Below are positions 5,118 to 7,014 of a DNA stretch of 7,014 bases, piece by piece. Numbering within the stretch: the stretch's first letter is position 1; each line of letters begins with the position of its first letter. The notes below the pieces were generated by a model. It saw nothing but the letters and a program-made list of their open reading frames with translations. It did not search any database and was not told where the DNA came from. This DNA is from CAYMEV01 sp964431655 [NCBI: uncultured bacterium] (GTDB taxonomy: Bacteria; CAYMEV01), in NCBI GenBank assembly GCA_964431655.1, contig CAYSKJ010000159.1:1-7014 (forward strand), given 5' to 3'. The position numbers were made by a program, and so were the translations under genes.

Positions 5118-7014
5118 TTAATATGCTCTTGTAGATGATATAGTTCCTCAGGATGAGCTGTACATAATCCCTTGTTTCTTTATATGTCACAATAAAGTTA
5201 TATATATCCATATCCTCCTTATCATACATCGCTATCCAGCGGTTTGCATTCCTTCCTCCCGCATTATAGGCTGAAAGGGCATGGTTTATATTGCCGTATC
5301 TATCAATCATTTCTTCGAAATATTTTATTCCTATCCTTATGTTCAGCTCTTCATCAAACAGCTCGTTTCTTCTGCCATATCTAATGCCATGCTTTTTTGA
5401 TACATCTCTTGCTGTGCTGTGCAGGATTTGCATAAGGCCTACGGCGTTCCTGGGAGATACGGCATATTTATTGAAACCGCTCTCCTGCCTTATCAGGGAT
5501 TTGACCAGAACGGGATCAATTGTTTTTGAATTTCTTTCTATGATTTCTCTGTGCATTACGGGAAACAGTATTGATCTGTAAGGCTCAGGGAGCACTCTAA
5601 TGTCTATCCTGACATCAAGGGAATTAATCCAGGCAGTTCCTTCGGCAATAGCTTTTAAGTTCTGGTCCCATTGATGAAGGAACTTTATATATTCTGATTT
5701 GATGTATTGATTATTTTCGCTCTTGTAAATAAAATGCAGATAAGGCTCAATAAGATATAATTCATCGGTTTTTTTCAGAATTAAATATTTTTCATAATAT
5801 ATATTTCCGCTTTCCAGCATCTTTTCTTTTCCATGGCGGATATTTGTCTGGATGTATGCCTTTACAATTATTTCGGCATATTTTTTTAGCAGTTTTCTAT
5901 TATTGCCCTCCTTAGATATTCTGTATAGATACTGTGCCTGTTTTACAGTATCATCCCTTTTTATGAAGGTATACATGTTTTTATATAGTGATTCCTTGAG
6001 GCCTTTCATTTTAATCCTGTGGGCTTTTATGAGCTCTTCCGCTTTTAAGCTGTAATATGTATTATTATTGTTGGAAAGGCTCTCTTTCAATACCTTTTCA
6101 GCTTCTTTATCATTTCCCATTTCAAGTAGTATTTTTGCGGCAAAATATCTTCCGATTGCGCTGTAATCATTACTTTCAAGTTTTGTAAGCATGTAGAAAT
6201 AATCAAGGGCTTCTTTTTTCTTTTTATCCATGAGATGCAGTATTCCGGCCCTTGTAATAAAAAGTCCGTAATTATCTGAAAAGAAACGGCTGGAGGCTAT
6301 AATATTATAAATGTTTATTGCATTATTGTATTTTTTTTCTGTTATATATTCTGCTGATGCTTTAAATATTGCTTTTTCCGCGTAATGGCAGATGGGGTAC
6401 TTTCTGAAGATTTCTTTATAAAGCTTTTCTGAACTGGCTTTATTAGATTTTTGTATCCTTTCCCAAAGATCTTTTCCGCCCTGAGAATATTCCATCGTTT
6501 TTGCAAGTTCTTTCAGCAAATGGCTGTAAAATGGGATGTTTTTCCTGCGTATCTCAAGCTGTTTCAGGATGCCTGATGCTTCCCTGTATTCCCCGGAGTC
6601 AATATAATAAAACAGCAGTCGGTTTTTGTTTATTTCCTTAAGCTCTTTGCTGTCAATCCTTTTAAGGCAGTTTTTTATTCGTCCGGCATATTTTCTGCTG
6701 TATATCTCAAGATAAGCTTCAACAGCTCTTTTGTATTTTTTGTTTTTTTGCTCCTGGTCTCCTATGGATGTCATAAGATTTACAAATGAAGCCCTATTTT
6801 CAGTCCCTGCATCTATTACTTTTGCTGTCCGGTATAATAGCCCTGTATCACTTGTTTTTCCAGCTATTTCAATAATCTTTAGAGCAGCTTCCCTCACCAG
6901 AACCAGGTCATTGCATACCTCTATTATCTGGGAGTAAATGGGTATGGCAGATACGTGCATATTTTGCTCATAAAGACTGTGAGCCCTGTACATCATTAAA
7001 TTATAATAAAATGT
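5110..7014 (-). CDS. slt: Soluble lytic murein transglycosylase (Slt type), 5' end outside the window
   Basis: Slt enzymes cleave the MurNAc-GlcNAc bond of peptidoglycan in the periplasm, leaving 1,6-anhydro-MurNAc ends. Numbering from the ATG at 6996 (628 residues), residues 1 to ~490 are helical, rich in Lys, Tyr and Ile, with TPR-like pairs such as AIPIYSQII and EALDYFYML, matching the superhelical U domain of Slt70. The catalytic domain begins near 498: SLIRQESGF with Glu505 (codon 5484-5482), AVGLMQILHSTA (519-530), ALSAYNAGG (573-581) and the late TYKETRDYVQLIL (604-616). The frame stays open without a stop from 6996 to the window edge at 7014. The ATG at 6996 has no Shine-Dalgarno site and starts within the helical region with no signal peptide, so the real start and any export signal probably lie beyond the window. 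Its stop overlaps the next gene by 8 bases. Confidence 0.88.
   Translation of the reverse strand, partial: TFYYNLMMYRAHSLYEQNMHVSAIPIYSQIIEVCNDLVLVREAALKIIEIAGKTSDTGLLYRTAKVIDAGTENRASFVNLMTSIGDQEQKNKKYKRAVEAYLEIYSRKYAGRIKNCLKRIDSKELKEINKNRLLFYYIDSGEYREASGILKQLEIRRKNIPFYSHLLKELAKTMEYSQGGKDLWERIQKSNKASSEKLYKEIFRKYPICHYAEKAIFKASAEYITEKKYNNAINIYNIIASSRFFSDNYGLFITRAGILHLMDKKKKEALDYFYMLTKLESNDYSAIGRYFAAKILLEMGNDKEAEKVLKESLSNNNNTYYSLKAEELIKAHRIKMKGLKESLYKNMYTFIKRDDTVKQAQYLYRISKEGNNRKLLKKYAEIIVKAYIQTNIRHGKEKMLESGNIYYEKYLILKKTDELYLIEPYLHFIYKSENNQYIKSEYIKFLHQWDQNLKAIAEGTAWINSLDVRIDIRVLPEPYRSILFPVMHREIIERNSKTIDPVLVKSLIRQESGFNKYAVSPRNAVGLMQILHSTARDVSKKHGIRYGRRNELFDEELNIRIGIKYFEEMIDRYGNINHALSAYNAGGRNANRWIAMYDKEDMDIYNFIVTYKETRDYVQLILRNYIIYKSILNE

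Noticed and set aside
6560-6566. TGTTTCA inside the transglycosylase gene as a second parS
   Set aside because: Only one half-site is present; the following bases do not continue the palindrome.
1-7014. CRISPR array, tRNA or rRNA genes, defence system or phage genes
   Set aside because: No regularly spaced repeats beyond the two at the left edge, no tRNA-like or rRNA-like sequence recognised, and all long frames are accounted for by metabolic or cell-wall genes.

Overview
The window holds six protein-coding genes in two converging groups. They look chromosomal and bacterial: ordinary Shine-Dalgarno sites, no introns, core purine and tRNA-modification genes, and a periplasm-type lytic transglycosylase that suggests a cell with a murein sacculus, probably diderm. 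Base composition is moderately AT-rich, more so in the right half. I cannot place the organism with confidence. An uncultured diderm lineage (for example Spirochaetota-like) is possible but only a guess.

Left edge (1-216): the first ~52 bases look like the end of an insertion sequence whose body lies outside the window. They carry two tandem 18-base terminal repeats and end in ...CA. About 100 bases further right is a near-consensus sigma-70-type promoter (TTGACT, 17-base spacer, TAATAT), followed by AAGGAG and purD.

Plus-strand group (217-2741): purD, an 83-base gap, purE, then a TTG-started Sua5/YrdC/TsaC-type gene 3 bases after purE. PurD and PurE act in de novo IMP synthesis. TsaC makes the threonylcarbamoyl-AMP used for tRNA t6A37. 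The purD-purE gap contains TGTTTCATGTGAAACA, which matches the bacterial chromosome-partitioning site parS at 15 of 16 positions. This is the most notable non-coding element here and hints that the locus lies in the origin-proximal part of a chromosome.

Minus-strand group (7014-2727, reading right to left): an Slt-type soluble lytic transglycosylase that is open at the right edge, then an aminoglycoside-phosphotransferase-fold kinase resembling the AmgK/COG3178 sugar-kinase group (8-base overlap), then a galactokinase-like GHMP kinase (3-base gap or, with its alternative start, 30 bases). The tight packing indicates one transcript. A murein-cleaving enzyme followed by two small-molecule kinases suggests, as inference, salvage of cell-wall sugars. 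The two groups run into each other tail to tail with a 15-base coding overlap and no visible intrinsic terminator between them.
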